Positions 26,105-41,100 are shown, counted from the stretch's first letter. The stretch: 64,000 nt of DNA from Lytechinus pictus (GCF_037042905.1 NC_087247.1:58985920-59049919), one strand, 5' to 3'. Translations and numbers: made by a program. Notes: a model not told the origin generated them from the sequence alone.

Positions 26105-29100
26105 TTAAATGGGGTCTATCCCAGCTAACCTTCTGAGCTGTTCAAATAAGATAAAACTGATGATGGTATGTGGTCCTATCCTCAGCCAGTTAGGGAAAAA
26201 ACCTTTATAAAGACCATATAAACCCTCTGATTTGACCGTCTTCAGAAAACAATCAAGAGAGCCCTTGTATGCACGCTTTTCTAGTGGAAGATCTATGCAC
26301 ACAAGAAAAAAAATGAAAGAAGTAGCAGATATATTTACATGTAGAATGAAACAAAAAAATTCTTACAAGTAAATCTTACAACTTAAAGACTTAGTAGGTT
26401 TTAAATGTTGCATTTTAAACAATATAAGATAACAGAAAACAAATGAAAATTAGAAGCCGACTTAACATAAAAAAAATCTTTAATATATATATGTAATGGC
26501 AATGGCACTCGACCCAGTCAGTGGTGTAATGGGCAAAACATTTTGAGGGGTTTCAGTATGGCACATGGGGTGAAATTTCTTCTTAAAATTTGACCTTTTC
26601 AAAATAATACTTTGATTTTATGACAGATTTTGACATATTCCAAAAATTATACATTGTTTTACCCTTTTCCCTTTCATTTTATATCTTTCTTTCTCTCTTT
26701 GTCCCCCCCCCCCCTCAGTCATGAAACTTCCCCAAAGCTCCCTCTCCCCCTCCCTATCTATATGCAAGTGTCTACCCTATCAAAATTAAACAAGTGGAAC
26801 GCCATCTGGCAGTGTCGCCTGCATTACGCAATTCAAGATAGCAGCAATGCTGAATTTGAAAACGACTAATATTATTCACAATAAACACCATTCATAATTC
26901 ATTGACTGTAAATGACATTTGACCTTGTTCATGTGACCTAAGGCTTGCGCAAGACAATCAGCAATACCTGATTGCCCTTACGTCCAAATTTCATGAACTA
27001 GATCCATAAACTTTCGAGGTTGTGATGCCAATTCAAAATATACCCACAACATGGCCAAAGTTCTTTGACCTTGGTCACATGACTTGAAACTCAAACAGAA
27101 TGTTCTCTGATACTTGATTACTCTTATGTCAAGTTTCATGAACTAGATCCATAACCTTTCAAAGATATGATAATTCAACAAATACCCCCAACATGGCTAA
27201 AGTTCATTGACCATAAATGACCTTTGACCTTCATCATGTGACCTAAAACTCATTCAAAATGATTTTTTTTTTTCAAGTAATACTAGAATACCCTTATGTC
27301 CAAATTTCATGAACTAGGTCCATATACTCTCTAAGTTATGATATTTCAAAAACTTAACCTTTTGTTAAGATTTCAATGTTGATTCCCTCAACATAGTCTT
27401 AGTTCATTGACCCTAAATGACATTTGACCTTAGTCATGTGACCTGAAACTCGCACAGGAGTTTATGTAATACTTGATAACCCTTACAGTATGTCCAAGTT
27501 TCATGAACTAGGTCCATATATTTTCTAAATCATGACATTTTAAAAACTTAACCTTTGGTTAAGATTTCAATGCTGACGGAAATGCGGGGCCTATAGTGTC
27601 GCTCTGCTATGCAGGCGAGACAAAAGGAGAAAGTGTCATTCTATGAGGCAAAAGTATAGAATGACCGCCTCATTCAAATCACTGACTGAAGCTTTTTTTC
27701 AAGGCATTCCATACTAAACAAAATACATGCAGTTGTCCAATACACAACAATAATTTCAATCATTGCCTTTCAATAGCTCTTACCTTTAATTTTCTGATTC
27801 ATCACCCTTGTTTTGATGACATCTACTGGTGAGGTTGCTAAAGCTGCCACAAAGCCTGCAACCATTGATGAGAATGTGTGTAACCTTAGGCCTTCTTCCA
27901 TCCAACCTAGATTCAGCATAGTATGCTTGGTATGGTCATATGTTGGAACCTTCGGACGAAGGGAGTAAATAAAATTTGTTAATATTGTGACAGTAAAAAA
28001 AAAGTGAATAGCTAATTTGTTAATTTTTTCACAATTCAACATAGGGTTACTGTGAAAATCCTAAAAAACCTTTAACTTCAAGCTGAACTCATCATTATTT
28101 AACCAAGATTGACTTTTTTTTACTCTTCCCACTCACCCCCCCCCCAAGAAAAAACTTCATCTCAACCACATCATCTCTGAAGAAGAAAACCTCAGATCTA
28201 ATATCCCACATTTCTTAAGAAAGGTCTACTCTACCTGAGCAGCAGTAAGAATCATAGCCCTCTGCACTGTGGGGACAGTACCCCTGTAAAGACCTCTTAG
28301 ACCTTCTGTTTTAGCTATATCAGAGACAGCATGTAGGAAACCCCTGTACCTTGGTTGTTGTCCAGGCTCTAGTTTAGCCTCTGCTTGGAGTCTAACGCGT
28401 ATCAGGTCTGTTGGGGTTGCTATCCAACTCCCTAATGCACCTAACATAATAGAACATAAAGATAATCATTATGAAATGGGTGTTAAGATTACTCAGATAT
28501 TCAAGCAATCACCATTTTGTAGCCGATTTGTAATCATTCAGCTCTATGAAGCCACTCCCCATTTGAAGCCGTCTTGTAGCTGCTTTCTATTCATTCAGCA
28601 AAAAAGCCACTCGCCTTTCCTTTTGCCAATTTGTAATCATTCAACACAATACACACGCTGTTTTGTACCCGTTTTCTGCAGGTCTGCTGATTATTCTACA
28701 TTCAGCATTCCATATCTACCCTAAAAAGGATTACCTTACTTGCCACCATTTTTAAGCCATTTTTTAGCCTTTCTGTATCTGTTTTCTAGCTATTTTTTTT
28801 TACCTAGACTTCTCCAAAAGGAGCAAGAAAAGAGGGGAATGGCTAAAAAGTAGCAAGTGGCAAAATTGGCAGGTCTCAGGGCTTGCTCACCGTGGTGGAC
28901 TCATCATACAATAAAAAAAAACATTTTAACCAATCAGTTTCAAATGAACTTGATATGAAATAAATCCTACCTGATGTAGCACCTGATGCAAGCTTTTTGT
29001 AGAGAGGTGTATGGGCTGGATCTGTAGCACCGAAGAGACGTTTGATAGGTTCATATGCACCTATTCTAATAGAACTATAGCTAGCTTCTCTAACCAGGGC

Positions 29101-32100
29101 CGGAGTGACTCTAAATGGGAAGAAATGCAATAAATTATTTGAAACAACATACATAAATGTCATTAAATAATTTTAATATTTCCTTGAACTATGATACATG
29201 TACCTTGAAATTGCTGAACTTTCTGACAGACAATAAAAAGAAAGTGCACTACAAATCCATTGCTGTTATACTAAGTACTGAAGTATAATTTGCAATTAAT
29301 TTTATTTTGTCTTGAATATATGTTCACTACACTTACAGGGAATACACAATTCCTTTTTTTAAACTAATTTTGTAATTACTTCACAATTTTATTCAAATCA
29401 TGTTCATCTTGAAAGAAGTGGAAAATCTCGCCTGCATTGAAGGATTCAATACAGCAGCAATACTTTTCACAAAGAGATAAACAATTGGAAACAATTTCAA
29501 TGTAAATTTTGATGATGCAACCAATGGAAAAGCTGCACTTATCCATGTATAGCAATCTTGCTACAAGTATACGCAGGCAAGAAAACAAAACCAAATCCCA
29601 CCAGAAAACAGGGATCTGAAAAAGGAATTCAGAATTTATAAAGTTGCTCACATTGTATTTAATCTAAAGGTACTGTACATACTTTAATGTAATATACTAA
29701 AAGGATAAAGAGTTACCATTAGTCAGTTTCGCCGATTTTTTTTGGAGAAATTGAAAATTATATATTTTTGGAAAGGTTATTGTATAAGGATTCAGAATAA
29801 GAATGTTTCCATTTGCACCGTGACCTTTATGGTCGCCATCTTGGATTTTTCAAAATGGCCACCAAAAACAGGGTTTTCAACAATATCTCAGCTTCTGAGT
29901 AACCTAGAATCATGATTTTGACACTGAAACCACCTTTTATGAGGTCAAGGAATCTATTGGTATCAAAATAATAAAATTTATTCAAGAAAGAAAATCATTT
30001 TCATGATATTTTCTGTTTTTTTCTAGGTATTTCCAGATTATAATTCACATTAAAGTCCAAATTAGGTATTCCAAATTAAGTGACCTGAACATACCTTGTA
30101 GTAAGGGAAATGATAAACCAGTGCGTCATACATGCTTTTACTATTAATCATTTAGCATGTGTTTCAGGTTACGTAATGAAGGTAAAAAAGTCCAAATTAG
30201 GTATTCCAAATTAAACGACCTCAACATACGTTACCGTATGGGAAATGTTAAACCAGTCTGTCATTATGCTTTACGGATCATTTACCATTTGTTTCAGTTC
30301 ATATGATTAGGTCAAATGTCACTTAGGGTCGATGAACTTTGGCCTTGCTGGCCGGGGTATCAACTTGAAATCTTAACCTATGTTAACTCTTAATGTGCCA
30401 TTCACTGTAATCAGCAAGTGCCATTTTTTTTTCAAAGAGTCTATATTTAATTGTTTTATTTATAAAAAAAAGGGAATCACTCATGAGACAATGTTAAGCC
30501 TCTTGACCATAAGCTGAACTGAACAATGGAATCACTCATGCATGCAATGCACTCCTCAAAATACAATAGGCATAACAATAGCTGTATGACCATTGCACGA
30601 AAATGTGTTTGTGGCACTCCAGTGGATGCACAGATATGTGTTCATGGCACGTTAAGGGTTAAGTGTTTAAAAAGCCACCATAACCTATAGTGGATTTAGG
30701 TAATAAAGTACCAGTGATCATCTTGCATGATTTACAGGTCACATGATCAAGGTCAAAGGCCATTTGGGGTTAATGCAATTTGACCACGTTGTAGTTTCAC
30801 TAACCAAAACAAAACTTAACCATAGTTAAAGGACAAGTCCACCCCAACAAAAAAATGATTTAAATAAAAAGAGAAAAATCCAACAAGCATAACACTGAAA
30901 ATTTCATCAAAATCGGATGTAAAATAAGAAAGTTATGACATTTTAAAGTTTCGCTTAATTTCACAAAACAGTTATGCACATCCTGGTCGGTATGCAAATG
31001 AGGAGACTGATGACGTCATCCACTCACTATTTCTTTTGTATTTTATTATATGAAATATGAAATATTCTCATTTTCTCCTCATTGTCAAGTGAAACAGTTA
31101 TTAATTCCTCCTTGAACATGTGGAATTAGCATTGGTTAATTCTATATGTTTCAGTCAAGTCGGTCCCTATGGTCAAATCTGTAAAAAATGAAATATTGTA
31201 TAATTCAAACAATAAAAAACAAAAGAAATAGTGAGTGGTGGACATCATCGACTGTCTCATTTACATGTCACTGAGTTGTGCATATCACTGTTTTGTGAAA
31301 AATAAGCGAAACTTTAAAATGCCATAACTTTCTTATTTTACATACGATTTTGATGAAATTTTCAGTGTTTTGCTTGTTGGATTTTTCTCTTTTTATTCAA
31401 ATCAACTTTTTGTTTGGGTGGACTTGTCCTTTAAGATTTAACTTTCATACAGTTAGTCAACAAGTAGGCCTATCAGCAAATCGATGAATGACTTTCAGGT
31501 TACTAGGCAAAGTTCAAAGATCAACTCAATTTAAATGTAAAAAAAGGTTAGGATTTTATATTTTAGACATATCTTTGAAAGTATAAGGACAAAAATGCAT
31601 AGGCCTATAACGTTTAAAAGATTTCAGAAATTAGATGAGTATAATTTCAGGTTATTGGTACAAGGTCAAAGGTCATTTCAGATCAATTAACTTGGATAAG
31701 AATTTATATTTTGTTAATTACCTGCAAAATGCTTCAATTCAATTCAATTTATTTTTCATTCTTCAACATAATACAAATAAGTACAAGATAAATTAATTCA
31801 ATTTAAATTAAAGCATGAACAAAATTCAACATTGAATAAATGATATACATATTCAATAAGTGATTCAAATATAAATTAACATGCATGTCAATTTTAAATC
31901 AATATAATCAATATAATTAAATATAATTATATATCATGAGAAAAATGGAGGGGACCACTGAAAAGCAAAGCTTGTAAAATGTGGACCCCTCAAACTTAAC
32001 AATAAATGAAACTTGTATGAGATCGGTATTGGATATCACAAATGATGAGTTACAAAAAAAAAATATTTTAAGTCAAGGTCAAAGGTAATTTGAAACTTTA

Positions 32101-35100
32101 TTATCAAATTAATGGGGGGGTTTTCTTTTCATTAAAAAATTATTCATCTTACAAGTACAGTAGCTTTCAAATTAAGTACTACTGCTACATGTATATTGGT
32201 TTGTGTACGGCAGGCGATCTGTCAGAATTCAACTTAAAGGTCAAGTCCACCCCAGAAAATTGTTGATTTGAATCGATGGAGAAAAATCAAACAAACATAA
32301 CGCTGCAAATTTCATCGAAATCGGATGTAAAATAAGAAAGTTATGACATTTTAAGTTTCGCTAATATTTCACAAAACAGTTAAATGCACAACTCAGCAAT
32401 ATGCAAATGAGAAAGTCGATGATGTCCATCACTCACTATTTCTTTTGTTTTTTATGGTTTGAATTATACAATATTTCATTTTTTACAGATTTGACCATAG
32501 GGACCGACTTGACTGAAACATATAGAATTAACCAATGCTAATTCCACATGTTCAAGGAGGAATTAATCACTGTTTCACTCGACAAGGAGGAGAAAATAAG
32601 AATATTTCATATTTCATATAATAAAATACAAAAGAAATAGTGAGTGGGTGACGTCATCAGTCTGCCAATTTGCATGCCGACCAGGATGTGCATATACCTG
32701 TTTTGTGAAATTAAGCAAAACTTTGAAATGTCATAACTTTCTTATTTTACATCCGATTTTGATGAAATTTTCAGTGTTTTGCTTGTTGGATTTTTCTCCT
32801 TTTTTCAAATCAACTTTTTGTTGGGGTGGACTTGTCCTTTAAGTATACTTTGACAACAATTTACTGACCCCAAATGACCAATGATCTTCTCTAAATGCCC
32901 TAAGTGACCTAAAATTCCATTAGATTTGGTGATACTCGATAACTACATTGTATTATATGTAATATTAATCAAATAATTATGTCCTTATACTTTCAGAGTT
33001 GTGATGACATTTCAAAACATAATCCTTGCTTAAGTTTGAAATGTTGATAGCACAACATGATATGGGTAATGTTTCAGCTGTTTCTTAGTTTCAGGCTGAC
33101 ACATGTTCAAGGCCAAAGATCATTTAGTGTCAACTTCGACCATGTTCTTGGTATCAACATTAAAATCTTAACCAAGGTGAGGTTTTAAAGTGTCATAAAA
33201 ACTTTGAAAGTGGAGGGACATATTTCATGTAAAAAAAGTTATCAAGTATTAAAATTGATAAATGAAATTTCAGGAAGGAACTCAAAGGATTTTTGTGGGT
33301 CAACTGTTTTCAACTGAAACAAAGTGGAATGCCTCAGGCAGAATCACCTGCACTAAATAATTCAATATGTAGAAGCAGTGCTGACTTCAAAAATAAATAC
33401 CTTTCATGTAGGGGAGATCATTGGGGTTAGTTGGAATGCGGGGTAAGTTGAAACATTGTAATTTTCTTCAACGCCTTTAAATAAATTTATGCAATACTGC
33501 CCTCAATTTATTGCTATTATCAACAGCCATCCACCATATTACAGACAACACATGTGCAACAAGCCTGGTGAAGTTAGAAAGGAATTTTAGTTTTTTATCC
33601 TTCTGAGTAATTTTTTTCTCTTTCAGAATTTTTTATTATCTCAGAGAAGTTTATAGATTAAGTTGGCCTGTCTGGGGGTATAATGGACACTTGTACCAAG
33701 CTACAAAATAAGGTTATTAATATGCCATGGTGAAGTCCCTTTTTTGTGCTGTAAGCTTATAAATGTCAAATGGGCCTCTGGGGTTAGTTGGAACAAAATT
33801 GAAGAGGCTAGTTCCAACTTACCCCAAACTTAATTATGAATAAAAACATTGGATATGATAAAAAAAATGTATATCAGTATTTCACACTCTTTTGAACATG
33901 TATTGTATACTATGCTTGTTTTGTTTCTCAGTTAGGTCTGAGTGTGCATTTAAGGCCTATTGTAGGCCCCTAATGCAATATTAACCCTTATCAACCTGGG
34001 GAGGGGGTAAATTTGAGCTCCCCCTCGACAAATTTTGTCACTATGCCGTCGCGCTAATTTTTTTTATCGCACCGCTCGCTGATTTTTTACTTTAAAGGAC
34101 AAGTCCACCCCAACAAAAAGTTGATTTGAAAAAAAGGAGAAAAATCCAACAAGCAAGCAAAAAACTGAAAATTTCATCAAAATCGGATGTAAAATAAAAA
34201 AGTTTCGCTTAATTTCATAAAACAGTTACGGTATATGCAGTTATGCACATCCTGGTCGGTGTGCAAATTGGCAGACTGATGACGTCACCCACTCACTATT
34301 TCTTTTGTATTTTATTACATGAAATATGAAATATTCTATTTTTCTCCTCCTTGTCAAGTGAAACAAAGTTTTATTTCTCCCTGAACATGTGCAATTACCA
34401 TTATTTTAACAGTTTATGGTTAAGATAAGTTGGTCCTCATTGTCAAATCTGTAAAAATTGAAATATTGTATTATTCAAACAATAAAAAACAAAAGAAATA
34501 GTGAGTGATGGACATCATTGACTCTCTCATTTGCATATCGCTGAGTTGCGCATTGAACTGTTTTCTGAAAAATAAGCAAATTTTTAAAATGTCATAACTT
34601 TCTTATTTTACATCCGATTTCAATTAAATTTGCAGCGTTATGTTTGTTTGATTTTTCTCTATCGATTCAAATCAATAATTTTCTGAGGTGGACTTGACCT
34701 TTAAAGTCTTGCGCATCTTTTGAGAGCAAATTTTCAATGCCTGGGTGCTTGGTTTCGAAATTACACAACATTTTGTATGTGCATGTCGGACCCCAAATTG
34801 CTCAAAAACGTGATTCCATGTACAAGGTCAATGCAAATTGTGTTTTTCAACCAAAAATCATAAATGTATGATTATTTTTACTTCTGTTGGTTCAAATGGA
34901 TTTATTTTATGCTATTTATGATCGCAAGAGTCCCCGCCAAAGTTCATCGGAAAAAACAATTAAAAACAAAGGTTCGAAAAAACAAAGAAATACAAATTAA
35001 AAAAAAAAAAGCCCGTAGATATATGCTTCAAGCTGATATATTGTTTCTAAAATCAAATCTATCATTTTACAGCCATTTTTGTCCAAAATGTTCCAACTAA

Positions 35101-38100
35101 CCCCGATCTCCCCTAAGATGAATGATTTTTTCAAAAAGAGAAAAATAGCATTCATCTTAAATCCAAAGTTCATTGATGTTAAATGACCTTTTACCTTGAC
35201 CTAAAAACTTCCTTTTCATTTCATATCATTGTGATATCCGAAAAAAAACATCTTATACAAGTTTTATTGTATTTCAAGATTATGAGCAAAATATACATCC
35301 TTATCCAAATTAATACATCTGGAATGACCTTTGACCTTGGACCAGTAACCTTAAATCAAAATAATCTAATTCCTGATACCTGTTAATCATTATATCCATG
35401 TTTAACTTAATACTGATTGATTATTTCAATTTTTTGAATATTTAAAATCTTACCTAAACTCTTTTTAATTTTGACCCCTAATTGACCACTTTAAATGGAG
35501 GACTGAAATTCATTTATCCATTTTCTGAAACTTTATCGCCATTGTATGAATTTTTTAAGAATAGGGGCTTGCTAAATTAGGCTTAGCTAAAAAAAAAAAT
35601 CTTAGCATTGGTTAAGTTTTGAGAAGTGAAAATCACAACATGGTCAAAGTACAAAACCCTAAATGACCTATGACCTTGATCATGTGACTTGAAACTCATG
35701 CACAATGGTCTGTGATACTTAATTACCCATACCCTCTCTAAGCTATGATTATCTTTCAAAACCTAATTTTGTTTAAGATTTCAAGTTGATACCCCAACAT
35801 GGTCAAAGTTCAGTGACCCTATGTGACCTTTGAACTTTATTACGTAACCTGAAACACATGCTAAATGATTAATAGTAAAAGCATGTATGACGCACTGGTT
35901 TATCATTTCCCTTACTACAAGGTATGTTCAGGTCGCTTAATTTGGACTTTAATGTGATTTATAATCTTAAAATACGTAGAAGACAGAAAATATCATGAAA
36001 ATGATTTTCTTTCTTGAATAAAGTTGTTGATTTTGATACCAATAGATTCCTTGACCGCATAAAAGGTAGTTTCGGTGTCAAAATCATGATTCTAGGTTAT
36101 ACTCGGAAGCCGAGATATTGTCGAAAAACCCTGTTTTTGGTGGCCATTTTGAAAAATCCAGGATGGCGGCCATATAGGTCATGGTGCAAATGAAAACATT
36201 GTTATTCTGAATCCTTATACTATAAACTTTCCAAAAATATATATTTTTTAATTCTTCCAAAAAAACCTGGCGAAAGCTAAAAAATGAAAATAGTGAACCT
36301 TACTACATCCTTCAACTTCCCAAACTGACACTCATTTTATTTTTTTAAAGTGAAAATAAAAAATCTCACCCTTTATATAATCCTCTAACACCTTCATCCC
36401 TTGCAATAGTAAAAGCTCCTCTGACTATTCCCTTGTAGTATCTCTGCTGGTAAGCTGACCTTGCCTTTACTGAATTCAGCTCACCATCTAGTTGCATACG
36501 GATCTTAGTTACATCAATCGGATTGGTTGCTAATTTAGGAAATACAACATTTATGTAATGAGCCGTCAGCTACAGCTGAGCGTACAGACGCACCAGCGGA
36601 TTGGCTGGCACGTTCGTACGCTCAGCTGTAGCTACGTTGACGGCGATCGAGCAATTGAAGAAGAACCTGACTGATCGTGATCTGTTTTTCATCAAAATTT
36701 GCTATTTTTGCAGCATATTTCTCGGAAAGGTGGTAAGCTGATTGAATTTTTTCTACGTGATGCTGGTGATGCCTATACGTCATGTAGCTTGGCAAAGAAC
36801 AAAAAGAAACAAGATGGCTACATAAACATCGCAGGTTTTCCCCATCTCTTCATAATATTTTTCTCGTTTTTTTAATGAATTCTTGTTTTACAATGAAATC
36901 AATGTCATATAGATCTAGACTAGATCCTAAATGTTGGAAATTAAGTTGTATCGATTTAGGGCTAGATCTAGATCTTTAAGAAGTAGAAATCTCGGGGGCG
37001 AAAATTTCAGTTTTTTTCACAGTACATGCACATGAATGGGACGCAATCCCTGGCTCCGTGGAGAGTAAACACACGTTAGTGAATGATTTTTGCTATCTAG
37101 TCTAGGACTAGACCAAAAACTTTGGTCTCTGTTATCTTGGATGTTCCACTGACCTCCATTGGCTCCACTCACCAAGTACAGAGACCGAACTCGATCTGTA
37201 CAGTGACTCAATGGCCATATGTTTATGTATTAAGTTCGGATAAATCAGGGAAGTGGGAGTTGCGCGACAGCCGAAGTAAGTCACTGGTTTTTTTTTCCTT
37301 TTAAGTTTATTTTTCCCCGTTTTGGTGCATTTCAGGCCAAAACGGAATAATAATCCTTATTTTGGTTCAGTTCTTTTTATACATTTTATTAATTAAAATT
37401 TAAAGACAAAAATCGATGAGCCCCGTCGGGGGGATTTTGCATTGTTAATCCCCTAATGGCGTCTGCACGATTGCGAGCCGTCTGTGTACGAGGATAAATT
37501 TTTTAAAAATTTAAAATATTAAAAAACTCCTCGAAACAGACAGCTGCCAGCTGTCTAGTCTAGGACCCCCTGGCTAGGCGCACCTGGCCCCTGGGGCTGC
37601 TGTGCTGGGGACTGCCGAAGTAGATTGAAACTTAGACCAAAAGCTTTGATCTCTGTTATAAAATTGTTTGGTTGTTCCGCTGAACTCCGTTGGGTCCACT
37701 CACCAAATACAGAGAGCGAAGTTCTAACTCGATCTGTACAGTGACTCAATGGCCATATGTTTATGTATTAAGTTCGGATAAATCAGGGAAGTGGGAGTTG
37801 CGCGACAGCCGAAGTAAGTCACTGGTTTTTTTTTCCTTTTAAGTTTATTTTTCCCCGTTTTGGTGCATTTCAGGCCAAAACGGAATAATAATCCTTATTT
37901 TGGTTCAGTTCTTTTTATACATTTTATTAATTAAAATTTAAAGACAAAAATCGATGAGCCCCGTCGGGGGGATTTTGCATTGTTAATCCCCTAATGGCGT
38001 CTGCACGATCGCGAGCCGTCTGTGTACGAGGATAAATTTTTTTTTAATTTAAAATATTAAAAAACTCCTCGAAACAGACAGCTGCCAGCTGTCTAGTCTA

Positions 38101-41100
38101 GGACCCCCTGGCTAGGCGCACCTGGCCCCTGGGGCTGCTGTGCTGGGGACTGCCGAAGTAGATTGAAACTTAGACCAAAAGCTTTGATCTCTGTTATAAA
38201 ATTGTTTGGTTGTTCCGCTGAACTCCGTTGGGTCCACTCACCAAATACAGAGAGCGAAGTTCTAACTCGATCTGTACAGGGACTCAATGGCTATATGTTT
38301 ATGTATTAAAGTTCGGATAAAACAGGGAAGTGAAGTTGCCCGACAGCCGAAGTAAGTCACTGTTTTTTTCCATTTAACTTTATTTTTTCTCGTTTTGGTG
38401 CATTTCAGGCCAAAACGGAATAATAATCTTCATTTTGGTCCAGTTCTCTTTATAGAGGTCTATATTGTTATGAAATAAAGAAAAAAATTGATGAGCCTCG
38501 TTGGGGGGATTTTGCATTGTTTACCCCCTAATGGCGGCTGCACGATCGCGAGCCATCTGTGTACGAGCATGACGAGGAGAAAAAAAAAAAAATTAAAATA
38601 AAAAAAAATGTTTAAAAACTACTTGAAACAGATGGCTGCCAGCTGTCTAATTGAAACTCAGCTCAACAGAGTTGCAGATTAATAAAAGTGGTGTCTGACT
38701 GCAACTGCGAATGAACGAGCGCGGGTGTTTATGCATCAGGAAAGTAAATTGTGCGGTTAAATCCCGGGGGGGCAGTCAAATATATTGCTGTACACACGCC
38801 TTCAAAGGGGTGTTTTTTCAGTTTTGGACGCGGTCTGCGCGTGGACTCGTTAAGGGTATCAAAAACACAAATTTTCAAGAAAAAGGGTGGTTTTGAAAGA
38901 CTGGTCGAAGGTCAATCGCGGGGTCAAACGGATTTAGGGTATTTTTTTCCCCAAAGCTTTTTTTAAAGACTAGCCAAACATGTTTTTTCCCCAAGCTTTT
39001 TCTCCGAGGTCATATTTTGGCGACAACTTGTCAGTTGTTTATTTAGGGGCAAAATGTGAAAACAAAGCCCGCGAAAAACTTGTTTAGGGGCACCCACGGC
39101 TACATCTCAGCCGCCGACAACAGAATAATTGAAGGCACGGCGCATTCAACAAATAACGTTAATTTACGAAAAATTAATACGAGGACTTACAGAATGAAGT
39201 CCTCCTACGAAACTTACGAAACGATGTGAAGTCAATTCCTCATAATTTGATGAATATCCCTCAAAATACGTCATTTAAGCGTTGATTTTTCTTCTCGTTG
39301 ACAAAATACGAGAGCTACCTTTCTAGCTCTCAAATTTTTCGTCTAATGAGCGAAAGAGGGCGCGCGATTTATCTTCATATCAAAGACACTACAATTGAAA
39401 GACTAGACACAGAAATTATCTTACACGTAAATCGATGCAAAGCGTTACGCGAAGTTGGCAAAGTGTTCAATCTTTTTACTGTAAAGACTTTGGTGGAACG
39501 TTAATTGACAAACGAACGGTAGCACTTGCGGGGCTTTGTTCAAGGTACATAGAATTTTCTATATTTTTTGTTTTCCAAAAAGTATTATCGTCAGTAAAAA
39601 TAATTAAAAAGTACGTTTTTTAAGTTATTGCATTTATTGGGGTCTCTATTTTATCAAACAATTAATTGGAATTGCGCATACAATGAATCATGAATCTAGT
39701 TTTTAAAATACCACCAAGCTGAATTAAGGTTGCGAACTGTATTAGCGCCACCAACGACCTTCCTTTTGTTTCCGTGGAAGAGACGTGCGAAGCCACTTTC
39801 CAGGCGGAGGTAAGCAATTTTGCTCTTTTTTGTGTCCTTTTTAAATTAAAAGAATATGTTAAAAATTGATAATGGAACGCTTTCTACCAGAAAAAGCCCT
39901 GGTGAGTAGCGGAATGGGTTTCGGCTAACATCATTCATGTTATGAAGCGATGTTAACGACAACTCTAAAATCCACTACAAAAACACGTTGGTTGTGCGAG
40001 GTTCGTATAGCATATCACTCTAGGCGACACCCCAATACTTACCCGTGCTAATAAACTGGGACTCCACTCACACGCATTTGGGCCGCCCTAGCTTAGAACT
40101 AAGCAATATTATCTAGAAATTGTTAAACTCTAGTCATGAAATATGTTCTATTAAATAAATTGATAATGTTTAATCGGTACTCACCGGTTCTTTTGTTGCA
40201 TTTTCAGACCATTTTTCACAATTCTTCGTAAATATTTGCGGCAAATTTTGTCGCCATAGACAGCTATACATCCATCTTTATTAATAAATGGAGCGCCCTT
40301 TACGATAGTTGTTAATGCCGCGGAGAAATCGTTAGGCATTTTGGCATGTGTTCAAGGCGTTCTTTCTGTTTTATTTTTTATATTGAAGATTGTGCATTTG
40401 TTGAATAGCGCCGTCTACGTCAGGTATGAGATCGAGTGTATAAATAAAATACACTCTTCCAAAATAACTATGATTCCGACCTGGCGCTGTTTAACTTCAA
40501 TCTCTTTCACCTAAATTAGCGATGAATGCTAGCATTATAAAATATATATTATTAACGTCTGACGAAAAGAATAACCAACCGATCAGCTGACGAGAACGCT
40601 AATCACGTGATCTTCATATCAGCTTCGATCGCGAGTCAGAAGTGAAGAGCAACTGCCCAGAAAATCAGGAAAAAGCCGTGAAAATGTAAGTTCCCCTTCA
40701 TTTCTTTCTTTTTTTTTTGGTTGCTAACGATGCATTTACACTATAAAATTATAATTTAAATAAGAAATTAAGAGAAAGGAATATAGCTTTTACTTGTGAT
40801 ATAATATATAAATATCCTGTTCTGAGATTTCTAACCAAAAATACTACTGATGTCGCCTATGAGGTCCATACAGGTAATGTTTGGACCTCATTGGTACTAG
40901 TAGTAGGAGTGTAGCATATACTAACCTAGACAGGAATAACCGTCGTTTCTGGGGATTTATTCAACAATTTCTGACATTTTACTGGTGAGTGGAGCCAACG
41001 TAGTTCAGCGGAAAACAACCAAAATACAGAGACTGAAGCTTTTGGTCTAGTGGAGCCAACGTAGTTCAGCGGAACAACCAAAAATAAAATACAGAGACTG

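Larger units (their letters stand above)
29711..36299. mobile_element. 6.6-kb foldback element with ~465-bp inverted arms filling carrier B intron 2
   Basis: The left arm (about 29711-30180) and right arm (about 35838-36299) are inverted copies. They share tatttttggaaag, ataaggattcagaata, the words around ccatcttggatttttcaaaa and ccaaaaacagggtttt, atgattttgaca, ctattggtatcaaa, and catgcttttactattaatca. The 5.65 kb between them holds three complete TTAA MITEs, a 1.7-kb TIR element and fragments of the DR1 tandem-repeat element. No transposase or reverse transcriptase frame is visible, so it is non-autonomous or a shell filled by later insertions. Confidence 0.8.

Noticed and set aside
37555..38287. 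Two near-identical 64-codon frames on the - strand in the 538-bp repeat
   Set aside because: They arise from the tandem copies, differ by one residue because the units are recent, and lack any family resemblance; a GTGAGTGG donor interrupts them.
39298..39504. 68-codon frame on the + strand
   Set aside because: It opens with TTG; the internal ATG gives about 52 codons with no recognisable domain or splice context, compatible with chance.
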